Shown: in pieces, positions 12,116-24,500 of the stretch
Layout: every line of letters begins with the position of its first letter
How positions within the stretch are numbered: the stretch's first letter is position 1
From: Histoplasma ohiense
Taxonomy: Eukaryota; Ascomycota; Eurotiomycetes; Onygenales; Ajellomycetaceae
DNA length: 64,000 nt
Assembly: GCA_017607445.1 (NCBI GenBank)
Contig: JAEVHH010000003.1
Coordinates: forward strand, 5,642,001-5,706,000
Direction of reading: 5' to 3'
Translations under genes and position numbers: made by a program
Notes under the pieces: generated by a model
What the model saw: the letters and a program-made list of their open reading frames with translations, nothing else
Database searches by the model: none
Told to the model about the DNA's origin: nothing

Positions 12116-13845
12116 TCATTCCTGAAGCGACTGCCTCGAACAGGTATCCTCACCACTCGTCTCAAACGACCTACTCTCCCAAACAGCCTTTCCATCCCGA
12201 AGACCCTGCCCACCCAGCTCACACGTCGAATTCGCTGCAGACAGACGTATCCCTGTATCCATATCTCCAATCCCGATCCCTTTACCCATGGAGCTCTCAA
12301 CGGGTTTCAATTGCTGAACCACCCACGCAACGACAAGCACAACCACAGCCGTCCCAACTATTGTCCAAAAAATCCTCAGCCGCGTTGTAACCCGCCTCTG
12401 CCACTCTCCCTCCCGTCGATCCCATGCCTCTATCTTGCCGCGCACAACGTCCATGCGCCTGTTCAGCGCCTCTGCCTTCTCCGCGCCAGCTCGCATGCGC
12501 ATCTCAAGGGCATCGATGCGTTGGATCTGGTGAGTGAAGGCAGAGTGGAACTCGTCGATTTGTGTTGTGGTGGCACGGGACAGATTGTCGGTTTCTCGGG
12601 TGAAGTCTGAATGGAGGGTGAAGGCTGCTGTGGAGAGGGTATGAAAGGAGTAGATTGTTGAGTGGAGGCTGGCGATTTTCTCGAGGAGGGTGTAGTAGGT
12701 TGTGTCGAGGCGGCGGGTTATGGTAGTGGAGAGGGCAGAGAGGGTTGTGAGCGCGGCACGGTTTGATCTGTTTGGTGTGATATGTTAGTGGATGCGTTTG
12801 TTGTATGTGTTTATATGTTGGCTGGGATTGTGTGGACTGACTCCTCCTCCTCCATCCTCCGTCTCCTCTCCCTCCTCACTTCCGCCATGGTGACATTCTC
12901 CCTCCGTCTCCTAAACGGGAGCTTTTCCTCCAGATAACTGCTACCAGTATCACTCGTCTCCAGCCCATTCGTCTCAGAATGTTGTACCGCAACAGTAGTG
13001 TTAACCACGCCAGGTTCCCCCACACCGTTCACGCGAGAGCCCTTATCCCTATTCGCGTGCTTCCCAGGTCGTAAACTCATACTCGCATGATTCCGCACAG
13101 TTTTTGGAAAGCGGCCACCCCGTGACCCATGGCGTTTATGGCGATATGTACTCTTCTCTTTCTTCAGTTCTGAAGACGTGGCAGGTTTGTTGCGATTAGG
13201 ATATTCGTCTAACAAACTAGGGCCAAGTTGTTGTTGTTGTTGTTGTTGTTGCTGTTGCTGCTGCTGCCCCTCCTGCCGATGGTGAAGATGAGGGTGCAGC
13301 TGGAGGTGGGGGAAGGAGTGAGCGTTGGAGTGAGAGTGCGGGTGGTTTAGGTCACGACGTCTCGGAGAATGCCGGCGACGATGGCGCGGCTTGTGGGGAA
13401 GCGAGGAGTCGTCTGGTAGCAAGAAGGTGTTGTAGTGGGCAAAGTGTGTATAGATTCTCGGCGGTGGTGGTGGTGGTGGATGCAGCCGTCGACGGCTAGG
13501 GCCTGTTATTGAGGAGCGCTTATCGTTGGTATTGATAGTGTCATCAGTGATACCGGGAACTTGGGCGCTGGAGCGTGCTGAACCATGGGTTGAGGGTGAT
13601 TCCGCCGCCGCAGAGGGAGAGACAGTCATTGTCGTTTGTCTCGGTGCGGATGCTGGCCCTTGGTTTTCTTTGTTAGCAGAAGTCATGCAGCAACCGGTTG
13701 AGTGCGGGTTGTTTGATTTCTGCGGGTCATTCCTACTAGTAGCATCGATACTAGTGTTGATAGCACTACTCGCAGTAATATCAGTATTTACGAATTTCCT
13801 CCCTTTCTTCACGACATGGAGAGAATCATGTAGTCCGTATCGCAT
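12116..13845 (-). CDS. Conserved fungal protein with helical region and C-terminal membrane segment
   Basis: Two exons, complement(12116..12767, 12842..13845), encode 551 residues. The 74-base intron starts GTCAGT, carries CTAAC and ends AACAG. It joins RRRMEEE|SNRAALTTLSALSTTI in frame. The N-terminal half is basic and low-complexity, with a Pro run, a His/Arg-rich stretch and a polyglutamine tract of about 13 residues. Residues of about 335-465 are hydrophilic and predicted helical, resembling a coiled coil (repeated LHS, TLS, QIDEF patterns). A single hydrophobic segment IFWTIVGTAVVVLVVAWVV at about 467-485 suggests a tail-proximal membrane anchor. I recall similar uncharacterised proteins in Eurotiomycetes. 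No function can be assigned. Confidence 0.8.
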
Positions 13846-14189
13846 CCTACGTTCACTCGTCCGGCGCTTGGCACACTAAGCACCCAGCATCCCTGTAACC
13901 ACCCTGTCCCGCCAAGCGGCATTGCTGATGCCCATGTGAAGAAGATACAGGTTGAGGCCGCACACTCCCTGTGGCAATGCGTTATTTTATTTCTATACCG
14001 CGCGGGACTGGAACATCATTTCCTCATAGTCCGTACGCAGAAAAATTTAAATAACAAACTCCGGGTTAAAAAAAAAAAAAAAAAAGAAAACAAAAGAAAA
14101 CAAAACAAAACAAAACGCCATTGCCAGCACTCCAGAAAAAACAGATACAATGGCAAATAAGCAGATGTATTATAAAGATCACCAGGCAC
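13846..14189. other. Intergenic, A-rich
   Basis: Contains an A16 run near 14069 followed by AAAAC-type repeats. This is the 3' flank of cgrA and the 5' flank of the upstream minus-strand gene. No gene is visible. Confidence 0.7.
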
Positions 14190-14718
14190 TTAAGAACTGA
14201 GTAACTTATTCCTCTTCTCCCTGCGCTTGAGCCGCTCAACCCGTTTCCTATGCATCTTCTCTGCCATCTTCTCATATCGCAACTTCTCCTCTTTGGCGGC
14301 CCGGCGATCCCTGATGGCTTGTATCCGCCTCTGAAACCAAACCATCAGTTATTGATTAGATTTTTTTTTTCTTTTTTCACGGCAAAAAGAGTATATGAGG
14401 ACGTTTTGAATTGCACTGTGAAACGCACCTGACGTTCAGCCTCTTTCTCATCCTTCATCTCCTTCTCCATTTCCTTCATAGCTTCGCGAGCTTTTCGTTC
14501 TTTTAGGCGTTTGGTGTAGGGGGTTTGGCCTGCGGTCGGGCGGAAGGGGGTTTTGTCCGCATGCCAGTTCTTTCCTGTGAGGTGAGAAGGGAGATGACGA
14601 GTAAGCGCACATATAAGTGATAGTAAGATGGGGCAAAATATGGAGGTGGGCTCGTACCATTCTTCCGCATGCCTTTGGGTGCCTGGGATGCAGGCGGAGC
14701 CTCGACGGCGGCAGACAT
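14190..14718 (-). CDS. cgrA: rRNA-processing protein CgrA (Cgr1)
   Basis: Three exons, complement(14190..14330, 14429..14574, 14658..14718), give 115 residues, the normal size for the family. Donors are GTACGA and GTGCGT. Acceptors are CACAG and TTCAG. The protein reads MSAAVEAPPASQAPKGMRKN, then GKNWHADKTPFRPTAGQTPY, and a very basic helical C-terminal half with RRIQAIRDRRAAKEEKLRYE and KMHRKRVERLKRREKRNKLL. Cgr1 is a nucleolar protein required for 60S subunit maturation. That role is known from yeast and Aspergillus. The gene is divergent from the ornithine carrier with 767 bases between start codons. Confidence 0.95.
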
Positions 14719-15485
14719 GGTGACGGAGGGGAGTAGTTACTACGGTAATATGAAACCGGGTACATTGGAAATGGGGCAATCGCAATCTTAAGAGGCCACC
14801 GACGCTGAGGGGGGGACGTGGTGGTTGTCCGTCCGGCTGCTCCTCCCGTCATTCCCGCAAGAAACGAAAATGAAAATCCCTTGAGGACTTACTTGTCTAT
14901 GTGGGGCGGAGGGATCCGCGCTAGATTACATCAGGGATAGCGTTATCTTGGTGTCATCAGATAACCGGATCTCGGCGATTCATTTCACCCGAGAGCGCTG
15001 TGCTAAACCCAATCGGGTAACAGAGCCCTGTTTTTTTTGCTTTTTTGCTGCTCTCCAAACCTCATTCTTCAGACTCACGCCAAACCGAGCACTGTGACTC
15101 TGATCCCCGCCAGCTCCAAAATTGCGCCACTGTGCACACACAAATACACCGCATAGCACTCCTCTGGACACACCCCAATCCACTTCTGCAGCGTGGCTTA
15201 CCTGTTCTTCCCGTCTCGGCCCACCTGCCTTGGTCTGTGTCTGATCTGTGTGGCCCTGGCATTCCCATCATGCTCTTCGCTTCCGTATGATGTCGCTCAA
15301 CTACCACTCCCCTTCCCATATCCCTTGCACCTTATCTCCTTCACCCTCACCTAACTCAACCCCGTATATCTCTCAGAATTCTACAATGTTATTCCGATAA
15401 CACCTATTCCCTAATTACCTTCACTCTTCTTTTCCCCCCTCTCCTTCTCCCTTCCCCGCCGTTCTGTCAAGGCGCCCACATAACC
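14719..15485. other. Divergent promoter region, cgrA / amcA
   Basis: Pyrimidine-rich on the plus strand close to the carrier start (15390-15470), as usual for fungal promoters. No gene is visible. Confidence 0.65.
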
Positions 15486-16776
15486 ATGGACACTGTGAAA
15501 CCGCAGATTCCGGGTGCAATTGAGAACCAAATGGCGGTGGAGCTGGCTGATTTCCCTACGACGACTAATCATGGCGTCGAAGCTTTGAAAGATATCATAT
15601 ATGGATCTGTAGGTGTTGTTTTTTTGTTTTTTCCCTTGCTCTCTCGTATTTCATATCTTGTGTCTAGTAGTAGTTTATTGAAACATGGAAAACAAATTTC
15701 TGAAAATATTTTGTATGTTTTCTAATCCACCGCTGATTTTTAAAACCACATAGATCGCCGGAATCGCCGGAAAATTCATCGAATATCCTTTCGACACCGT
15801 GAAAGTTCGTTTACAATCACAACCTGCCGGTCTCCCACTACTATACAAGGGCCCCATAGACTGCTTTCGCAAGTCCTTTCAGGCCTCCGGCATCAATGGG
15901 TTGTATAGGGGCATCAGCGCCCCCCTCGTCGGCGCAGCGCTTGAGACAAGCAGTCTCTTCTTCAGCTACCGTGTTACACAGGACCTTCTCAAAGCGACAC
16001 TCTGTGCGCCGGAATCTTCCGATGGCAATTCTGCAGCTGCAGGTGAATTACCGCAGTCCGCGCTACTCCTCTGCGGCGCAGCATCGGGCGCTTTCACATC
16101 CCTCCTCCTCACACCTGTAGAGCTCATCAAGTGCAAGATGCAAGTTCCCCCTGAAAGCGGTGCGGCCAGCTCGAGCTCGGGCTCACTCGTGTCTAATAAA
16201 AAGGCGCCCGGGCCCATCTCTCTAGTTGTAGCCGTGTTCCGACACGAGGGCTTACTTGGCTTCTGGCGTGGGCAGATGGGCACCCTCATCCGCGAAACCG
16301 GCGGTTCAGCGGCATGGTTTGGTAGCTATGAAGGTGTGTTGGCCTTTTTCAAGAAGCACAACGCATCGAAATCCTCGGCTGCCACTCCTACCGTTTCAAC
16401 TACCACCTCAATCAAAGCTTCTTCAAGCACTGGTGGTACGGTCACTGGTGCAGGCAGCGGCATTGATGTCGCCGGTAGCGAGCCGCTGGTCCACCAACGC
16501 CTCCTCGCCGGTGCTGCAGCAGGGATTAGTTATAACTTCATCTTCTATCCTGCAGACACCATCAAGTCACGCATGCAGACTGAAAACTTCACGCATGCCG
16601 TCGGCGGGGATAGAGCCAGCAGCAGCCGTCCCACGTTTTGGGCTGTCGGTAGGGCTCTGTGGAAGCAGCAGGGCCTGGCGGGATTATATCGTGGTTGCGG
16701 GATTACTTGTGCACGCTCAGCGCCTAGCTCTGCGTTTATCTTTACGATTTATGAGGCCTTGAGGCGGTATCTTTGA
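15486..16776 (+). CDS. amcA: Mitochondrial ornithine/arginine carrier
   Basis: Two exons, join(15486..15608, 15754..16776), encode 381 residues. The intron starts GTAGGT and ends CATAG, and rejoins DIIYGS|IAGIAGKFIEY. Three mitochondrial-carrier repeats are visible, each with the P-x-[DE]-x-x-[KR] signature: YPFDTVKVRLQ, TPVELIKCKMQ and YPADTIKSRMQ. LGFWRGQMGTLIRETGGSAA and GLYRGCGITCARSAPSSAF complete repeats two and three. The sequence matches the fungal ornithine transporter (N. crassa arg-13, yeast Ort1, Aspergillus amcA), which exports ornithine from the mitochondrion for arginine synthesis. It is longer than usual because of a Ser/Thr/Gly-rich insert of about 60 residues between repeats two and three. 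Confidence 0.92.
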
Positions 16777-18121
16777 GGTATATTTGTGCTGCTACTGCTG
16801 ACTGCCAATGACTACTGGCAGCCGCGCACATAGGCATCAAGGTGCTCTTGTTGATGATTATGAAGTTTTCTTCTATTTTATACCCGTGAGAATATCTACT
16901 TTTACTTTTTGTTCCCCCTTTAAGGTTGATGCCCTCTACATCCTGCCCATTATTACCTCTCTCTACCGACGACTCTTACTGCATATCTTTCATTTGCCCG
17001 TATTTGGACTCGACTAGCTTATCCTCTCAGCACATACAAAACTACTATCTAGCATCTCCATGACCCGGCCAACATTCCTTTCTCTCCCTTCTGCATCTTC
17101 TGCCTTTATGTGAGAGAAGGGAGGTTTGCTCGTTTCTTTTCTTTTCTCTTCCCTCGGGGCATATATATCAATCAGCCAGGGCGAATTGGTGTTTCGTTTC
17201 ATATATCTATTTCTATTTCCAAATATCCACACGGGCGGCACCCTCATATTACTTATTTTCTGCCCAGTGGTTTCAAAATCGCGCTTCTCTTGGAATTCTT
17301 GTTCATTCTTATATAGACCTCATCATGGATAAACATATTTTCTGGATACAGTTTGCATTATTCAATTTTCAGTTCAGTCCCAATTTCAGAATCCATTTTA
17401 TATTACTACTACTCTCTTTTTGAGGTTTGTTGGATAATAGGCTTGAATCAGTAAAAGAAAAAAAAAAGGAAAAAAGGAAAAAAAGGAATAAATTGAGCTT
17501 GGGAAAAAGATAAAATAAAATAACTAATCCAAGTATGCTAAATTTGAATTTACTTCCGGGGGGTTTTTTTTTTTTTTTGGGAATTTTGTGCTTCCTGCCC
17601 TCGACTGAACGTCTTTTTATTTTTTCATTGATTTGCACCATTTAGACTTCTTCAGCGATTCTTACGAGCGTGAGGGCTTAACACTATAGATAGTGTAAGG
17701 CCTCCCGTTTATAGCTGTTTGGGAGCTGCCGTTGAGGGGTCTCCTGCGCCTAACCACGACTCTCCTTGAATTTTGGCTCGCCGTCCATCCGCTGTACGGT
17801 ATACTAGTATTCCCCTCTGCCCTCATGGCATTTTCTTTATTTGGCCTTCTTACATATTTTTCCGCTTAACGCTCAGTCGATCAATTCTCTGAAAGTAAAA
17901 GCGCACTTCGTTCGTTTTCCATAAAAAATGCCTTTTAATGTTTCTAGCCATGTTTCTTAGTAGCTCACTCGTGGCTTTTGATATCTAGTTTCGCAACCTC
18001 TGATGCCCAACTTCTTGAACATGCATTAAACAAAGAACATCCACCGAAAGCCAAGTAATAGTTTTAAACTTGTACTCTGATAGCACTGCGCATCGCCATA
18101 CAACCAAACATTCCTCTAGCG
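16777..18121. other. Intergenic, 1.3 kb
   Basis: Between the carrier and cytidine deaminase genes, both on the plus strand. Contains A-rich tracts at 17459-17490 and a T run near 17565-17578. No gene is visible. Confidence 0.65.
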
Positions 18122-19003
18122 ATGTCCACTAGTAGCCAAGTATCGGCCGCAGAGCTTCAAACCCTCTCCTCGAAAGCCATCGCTGCGAAGGAGGCAGCAC
18201 ATTGTTCGTAGCTAACTCTCCCTCTCCCCTTATACACCGAAGCACCTGTCTCTCTCGCTCTCGCTACCATCGAGCTAACATTCGATGCCAATGTAATAGG
18301 CCCATACTCGAAATTCCGCGTGGGTGCCTGTCTGCTTACGGAGGAAAGAGAGTTCATTGTCGGCGCCAACGTCGAGAATGTTAGCTATCCTGTCGGCGTG
18401 TGCGCGGAGAGATGTGCTTTTTCAACCGCTGTTGTAGGCATCCGAGATTACACTATGCTTTTCCCCTTCAAGCTCCTTATGTTGTTTTTCTATTACCTTG
18501 CGTTCCTCCTGATATGGGATTTAATCGTTAATCTGCGAACCCTAACCCTTCTGTACATGTATAGGTAACCGGACACAAAAAATTTAAGGCCATCGCCATC
18601 GCGACAGACATTGTCCCGGGTGCATCCCCGTGCGGGATGTGTAGGCAGTTGTATGTGGAATCAGCGCTGCCTTCCCATACTTTTTTTTTTTTCTCTTTTG
18701 CCATATTTCTTATAGCTGAAAGGATAAACCATATGCTAACCTTGCTACTCTCTCCGGCCAAAAGCATGAGAGAATTCTGCCCTCCTTCTTTCCCAGTTTA
18801 CATGTACGGAGGGGATGGCAAATATACGGTGAAGACAATGGGGGAGGTATGTATTTTTGAAAATCGATATCTCATATCTCCCTGGATTTTCCGCCAAAGG
18901 ATAACTTCTCCAGCGTGCTTTTCGCCTCTGAGAAGATGCTAACTGGACGAGTATTTAATAGCTTCTCCCACATTCTTTTGGGCCTAATGATCTTCCACAG
19001 TAA
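18122..19003 (+). CDS. Cytidine deaminase (homotetrameric type)
   Basis: Five exons, join(18122..18203, 18300..18433, 18565..18650, 18765..18846, 18962..19003), give 141 residues, typical of the tetrameric family. Donors are GTTCGT, GTAGGC, GTATGT and GTATGT. The frame is kept across all joins: AHC|PYSKFRVGACLL, TAV|VTGHKKFKAIAIATD, CRQF|MREFCPP and MGE|LLPHSFGPNDLPQ. The zinc site is complete, with the first ligand Cys and the catalytic Glu in NVENVSYPVGVCAERCA and the other two Cys in SPCGMCRQ. It converts cytidine and deoxycytidine to uridine forms in pyrimidine salvage. Exon 1 uses a weak-looking GTTCGT donor, chosen because it alone restores the conserved CPYSKF. Confidence 0.93.
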
Positions 19004-19357
19004 TTTCAACGGGTTGAGAATATACTCGTTTTTGATCGGTTACCCATGATGAGGAACTACGGACATCAAAAATTTCGGCTGAGGCCGCAAGGGATTGTGG
19101 ATTTCGGGACTTTCTATTTTGATAGCGTTGGATGGGCCTCTGAGATCAAGAGACGCAAATGTGGATGGAGGAGGGCTAACTACTGGAGAAACAGACTTTG
19201 TTGATTGCAGCAATATACCATGACATTAGATGAAACTCACAATTTTGGAAGCATACTTTTGGTTAAAATTTTAATTGCGTATCTCGATTTTATTACAGAG
19301 ATAATGTTGCTAAATTCAAATACCTACATGAAACATCAAATCCTTCCAGCGACGCCC

Positions 19358-19398
<41 letters not shown>

Positions 19399-19791
19399 AA
19401 ACGAGGATAGTAGTAAGGATGCCCAGAACGTGCTATCAGCAACCCTAAATGAAGTCTCTCCATGTCGCATTTAGGTCGTCTGTTATGGACCGAACCCCGC
19501 TCATACGCTGGATGAAAATTGGGCAGGGATACAAGCAATAAGCCACCTATTTTCTCATCTTCCACTTCGAACACACCACCAATACACCACCAACAAAACT
19601 TCTTTATGAAGACTTGGCTGGAACGCCCATTGTTAATGGTGGAGAATACCGGATGAATTTCATGCTATCTTTGTGTCATAGCGGGGTATCCTAGAAACTT
19701 CATTGCCTGGTTTGATACTAGTATCCAATTACCGAGATACCTACACCGTTTTCTATCTTGAAAACGGAATCCAGCCATCAAACCTGTCATC
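19004..19791. other. Intergenic with CT microsatellite
   Basis: Holds the deaminase 3' flank and the promoter of the next gene. A (TC)n tract sits at 19361-19395. No gene is visible. Confidence 0.65.
19361..19395. repeat. (TC)17 microsatellite
   Basis: About 35 bases of uninterrupted alternating T and C, seen directly. Confidence 0.97.
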
Positions 19792-20987
19792 ATGGCTGCA
19801 ACAGCATCACCACGATCAGGCCCTGGGCCATCCGAGCCTCCCATCGATGGTGGAGGTCCTTTCTACAAATGTGATCCAGCCATGGTCCTAGGTGAAGCTC
19901 CTATCTATCGTGCCAGCGACTCAACCCTGCACTGGTTCGATTGTCTCAACGAGCCTGCAGAGCTACATATCTTGCACGTTGACCCAGATACCGGTGCTGC
20001 CCAAGGCAAAGCTCGCATACTCAAACTACAGGACAGCGTCTCAGTTGCGTTTTTCCGCAAAGGGAAGCCTGGCAGCTATATCGCCGCCTACTATCAGGGC
20101 ATATGCTACGTCGACGAGGAGACGGGGAAGTTTGAAATCCTGAAAGAAATCATACCAACAAACCAGAGGGACGAACTCCGATTCAATGATGGAGGGATCG
20201 ACGCTAGGGGCCGTTTCTGGCTGGCGGAGATTGATAAGAAAGCCATGGCTTACGGCGCGGGTAAGCTGGCCGCCAGCTATGGTGAGCCAAAGGGCAGAGT
20301 ATGGCGGTATGACCCTGATGGGAGTTTGCATCTGATGGGAAATGGGTTCATCTGTGGGAATGGGCTAGCGTGGAGCCCAGATAATAAAACGAGTATGGAG
20401 ACAAGATATCCGCCATGAAATTGTTCTTGACATCAAACTATAGAGATCTGATTTGTTGCACTTCAACTGATATGGGCTAAATGGAACACTAGTGTATATC
20501 AACGACTCCGCGGCGATGCTCATATATGCCTATGATTTCGATCTTGAATCTGGAAGCGTCTCTAATAAGCGTATCCTTGTCGACCGTCGAACAACACTTG
20601 GAGAACCGGATGGTATGGTTATAGAGTATGTCAGCCGCCTGTCATTCGTTCACTCTAAATAAATTTAGATCCGTATTTTCTCTTCAAGATATTATCTAAG
20701 TCTTTCTCCACCTACACAGCAAGCAAGGGAACCTCTGGGTGGCTGTCTACAGCTCCAGTCGCATCATGGTCTTCAGCCCGGATGGCAAACACCTCAAAGA
20801 CATCATCTTGACCGCACGGAACGTAACTTGCACAACCTGGGGAGGCCGAAACTGGGATCTCATTTTCGCCACGACGGCGCAGGATCCGAATCCTCAGTCG
20901 CGCGAGGTGGATGATGGTGGGCATATGTTTTTGTATAAGCCTCAGGACGGGAGTAGAGGCCAAGCGAAACTTGAGTTTGCGGGCTGA
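19792..20987 (+). CDS. SMP-30/gluconolactonase-like protein
   Basis: Three exons, join(19792..20392, 20493..20625, 20720..20987), encode 333 residues. Introns run GTATGG to ACTAG and GTATGT to ACACAG and keep the frame (DNKT|MYINDS and MVI|DKQGNLWV). Family metal-site landmarks are present: VLGEAPIY (acidic ligand), RFNDGGIDARGRFWLAEI (Asn ligand), CGNGLAWSPD, and EPDGMVIDKQGNLWVAVY (Asp ligand). The family forms six-bladed beta propellers that hydrolyse lactones such as gluconolactone with a divalent cation. The exact substrate here is unknown. The start at 19792 precedes the conserved core by about 30 residues and no signal peptide is seen, so a cytosolic location is likely. Confidence 0.88.
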
Positions 20988-21544
20988 TTCATCGCTCTGA
21001 TAATTAAACAACATATATATACTGTGTAATTTGCCTACATGGTTTCTGAATGAAGGGATTCGGAATGTCCCTTGTTGATTAATATTAGGATTGCAAGTAC
21101 AGGACTCAAGGAAACGAAACAAAAGAGGAAAGGCTGAAAATAACAATTTAGTGTAGATCAGACACATAGGATAGTATAAAGCATAATAATGTCGCCAACA
21201 GTATTCCGCAATATGGAAAAGTCATCACAATACAAAGGTTAATTTATAGTTCAGAAGCATGAGTATTAAATCCGTCTGTAAGGGAAGTACTGTACATCTT
21301 GTCAATGATATACCAAAAAATCTTGCCAAAAAATTGCCAAAAAAGGAAAAGAAAAAGGTGAAGAATTAACTTTTAAAACAAAAAACAAAAGTTATAGCTT
21401 CATTTACATGTCCATTATTCTTCATCTAATATAATTAATTTCATTCTCACTTATCCGTCCCATCGAGAAAAAGAGTGAGAGAAATCAAAAGCAATAAAGG
21501 AAAACAGTATCGCTCCGTCACGCCAGCACGCAAGAAAGTCTTTA
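20988..21544. other. Convergent 3' region
   Basis: Lies between the lactonase-like gene stop and the vps10 stop. It is A/T-rich and no gene is visible. Confidence 0.7.
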
Positions 21545-24500
21545 TCATACCTGACCATTCCTCTCATCGCCCTCCTCGTCATCATCAAGATCATCTGTCC
21601 CAAGCAACTCATCCTCATCCTCCACAACGCCAACATAGTCACTCCTTCGTGCGGCAAAGGAGTCTCTGGAAGAATACGGTCGTCGCGATGAAGCCCCGCC
21701 AGGCACACGAACATATCCGCTGACACTACGCCACAGGCTGGATACCAGAAGTGGCAGCGATGTAATCACCGCGACAACCCCCGCCACCATGGACACAGGG
21801 ATTGATACGAGGAGGGGATCGCGATCAAATAATCCTCCCGAGCCCGTTTCACCCAGACGGATGCGACCGAATTTTCCATCCCAGTGATTGTAGACGTAAT
21901 ATCCAGCAGTTGCAGCAAGACAGATGGGGATGAGGATGACGAAGAAAAGACCGATGCCACGTAGGCGCGGATGCTTCTTGAAGAATTCCTCTTCCTTGTT
22001 CGGGCAAGGGTGAGCGACGATATGGTTGAGCTGCTTGCCACCTTGGCACTTCGTTAGGGGGATGCGCCGGTAGCCAGTTGGCTCATACCATTCTACGGCT
22101 TTGGGATTCTCAGTACAGACAAGTTTTGGGTCAAGAGGTTCGAGGCCAGCGACCCGAGCACAACTGCCGTCGCTTTGAGGCTCGTAGTTGTAGTCACTGC
22201 AGATGAGAAGGTCAGTTTTGTTTCCTAATGGATAGATTATACAATGTTAGATACGTATATGGGATGAGGTACCATTCATAATCCGATCGTGTGCATTCGC
22301 AGATATCCCCAATGGAGTCCAGGTGCTGTAGTTCTCGGCCGTTATAGCAATCCTTGTCGGGCCGTTTGCGGTGATATTTGGCTCTGTGACCGAAGAGGCA
22401 TCCATTAGGTTGAAGGGGATGCTTTGGTTCCCAAAGATAGTAATCATCTGCCTCCGGTTTCTTTTCATCCAAGACGCACTGTTTGGATCGCTCTTTCAGC
22501 CCCGAGAAATCAATGTTAACAGTGGCGAGGCCAGGCTTTTTCCCTTGTCCGACTTCCTTGCCCCAGAGCAGGAAATTTCGAGAAGTATCCGAGGGTACGG
22601 TAGATATATCCTGAATTTGCATCTCAACTTCCGAAAATTCGAAGTCCTTCCAGCTCCTTCCTTCGTCAAGAGAATACAGGAGTGTTTTTGTTGGTGTGGA
22701 CTCGGGCACAAGCACGATGATGGACCCACTGTCGCCAAATTCCCATTGATACTTGCCCTTCTTTACCTCTTCCCAGGTTATACCAGCATCTCGGGTGATA
22801 AATGTATTAGCCTTGCTTTTAAGTGACAAATAATCACCCACATTGCCCGTTCCTATCATAATGCCAACCGCTGAAGGTGACGAATATGTATCTCGTGGAT
22901 CAGCGCGCTCGGTATAACTGTGAAGATGCAAGGCGCATGCATCGGTTGGTTTCCCTCCTTTCGTTGAGCAAGCGTATGAGCGCCCTTCGGAATCCTTGTC
23001 TGGCGGGCGCATGAGTGTCCATTCGGCGCCATCGTTGTGAGTAATCATGGTCCTAAATTTTTTAGCGGCTCCGTTTTCAACGTCGGCCACGTTCCCAACG
23101 ACATTAGCCATCGCAACACCCTCCAAACCCTGCATCTTCTCAAAGTCGGCATATCCACGAGAGTTCCTATTCACTGCACTTAAACTGAGAACGTAAGAGG
23201 TTCCGTTGCTGTTGCTCTTTATGATACTTCCGTATTCGTGGTCCTCTATATTGTTGATGGTAACATGGAGGAAGGCAGCATGGGTTCTGCTCTCCAGGAC
23301 GGTATAAGCCCGCTGTATAGGAATTTGAACGTTGGCAGGGAGTTCGGCGTCCGCAAAAGTCTTCCCATCAATACTAACACCGATCCTAAGTGAGTCTTGG
23401 GAGTTCTCTCCTCGAATAGCCACGATGATAAACTCTTGCATGGTTGCAAAGTCCAGAATATTGCTATAGTGGAGTCTTTTCTCAGCAAACCAATCCTCTG
23501 TTGAGAGGAGTTGCAGGTGTTTATTTGAAGGGTTTTCATTTTCGAATTGTTCGCAGAACACAAGTTTGTCGCTTGAGCCTCGAGCATCCCTTGAAATGAA
23601 CTCGCATCTGCGAACATATCGCATGAGGAAGTGCCACTCGCCCCCCAAGTTCGTAGTGTAGTAAGCAACAGAGTGGCAATTACCTCCGTTGCCATTGCAT
23701 TCATCGGCACCTGTCCATATAAGCCAGTCTCTCCTATCTGGGTGGAATGAAAGGACTGGGAGCTTATCTTGATTCGGAGGAAGAGGGGCTTTGAATTTTC
23801 TGAAAGTATCTCCACGGTCCAGAGTATACCATCCATCCCCGTTGTTTGTCAGAAAGTACGCCACATCATCGAAAAATCTATGCGGCTCTATCCGGGTTAT
23901 CTTTTCTTCCTCAAGAATTTGCTTCCACTTCTTGCCGTGATCTCTACTAAGAAATATCTGTTGCTCAGAAGTAATCATGATGACTGTTTCGTCTTCGCCC
24001 TTGCTGCTCTCTTTGCGTTCGAGGTAGAAGTAATCTTTGTAATAGTCTGCTGTGAAAAATGACTTCTCTACCACGATCTGGCCAGCGGGAGCGTTCTTAA
24101 ATGTCTCCGAGCAAACGCGTTCTGTCTGTTTATCGAGATCTACCCCTCCTTCCCTGATACAAACGTTACCAGGGATAAGCCTAAACCCGGAGCTACCTAT
24201 GAACTTATCATCAGGGTTTTTGCAGACACCTTCAGGGGCAATCAAGGACCTGGATGGGATGCAGCTTTTTCCGTCTTCACCACGAACAAAATTGAAGTCA
24301 CATTCAAAATCTTCTTCCGTGCATTTGCAGCGCTCAAATTCAGGAGCTGGTTCCTCGAATTTCTTCTTGATGAAGCAATCAGCCTGTGCCTTTCTCCGTC
24401 GGTAAAACTGTTTATGGCCCATCAAGCAATCCGGCTCATTTTTCTCGTTCAATCTGGCAGGCCAATTTTCGAAGTCTTTCTCCTCACAAGTGCGTTCCTC

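Noticed and set aside
23246..23836. 196-codon minus-strand ORF
   Set aside because: It is an out-of-frame shadow inside vps10.
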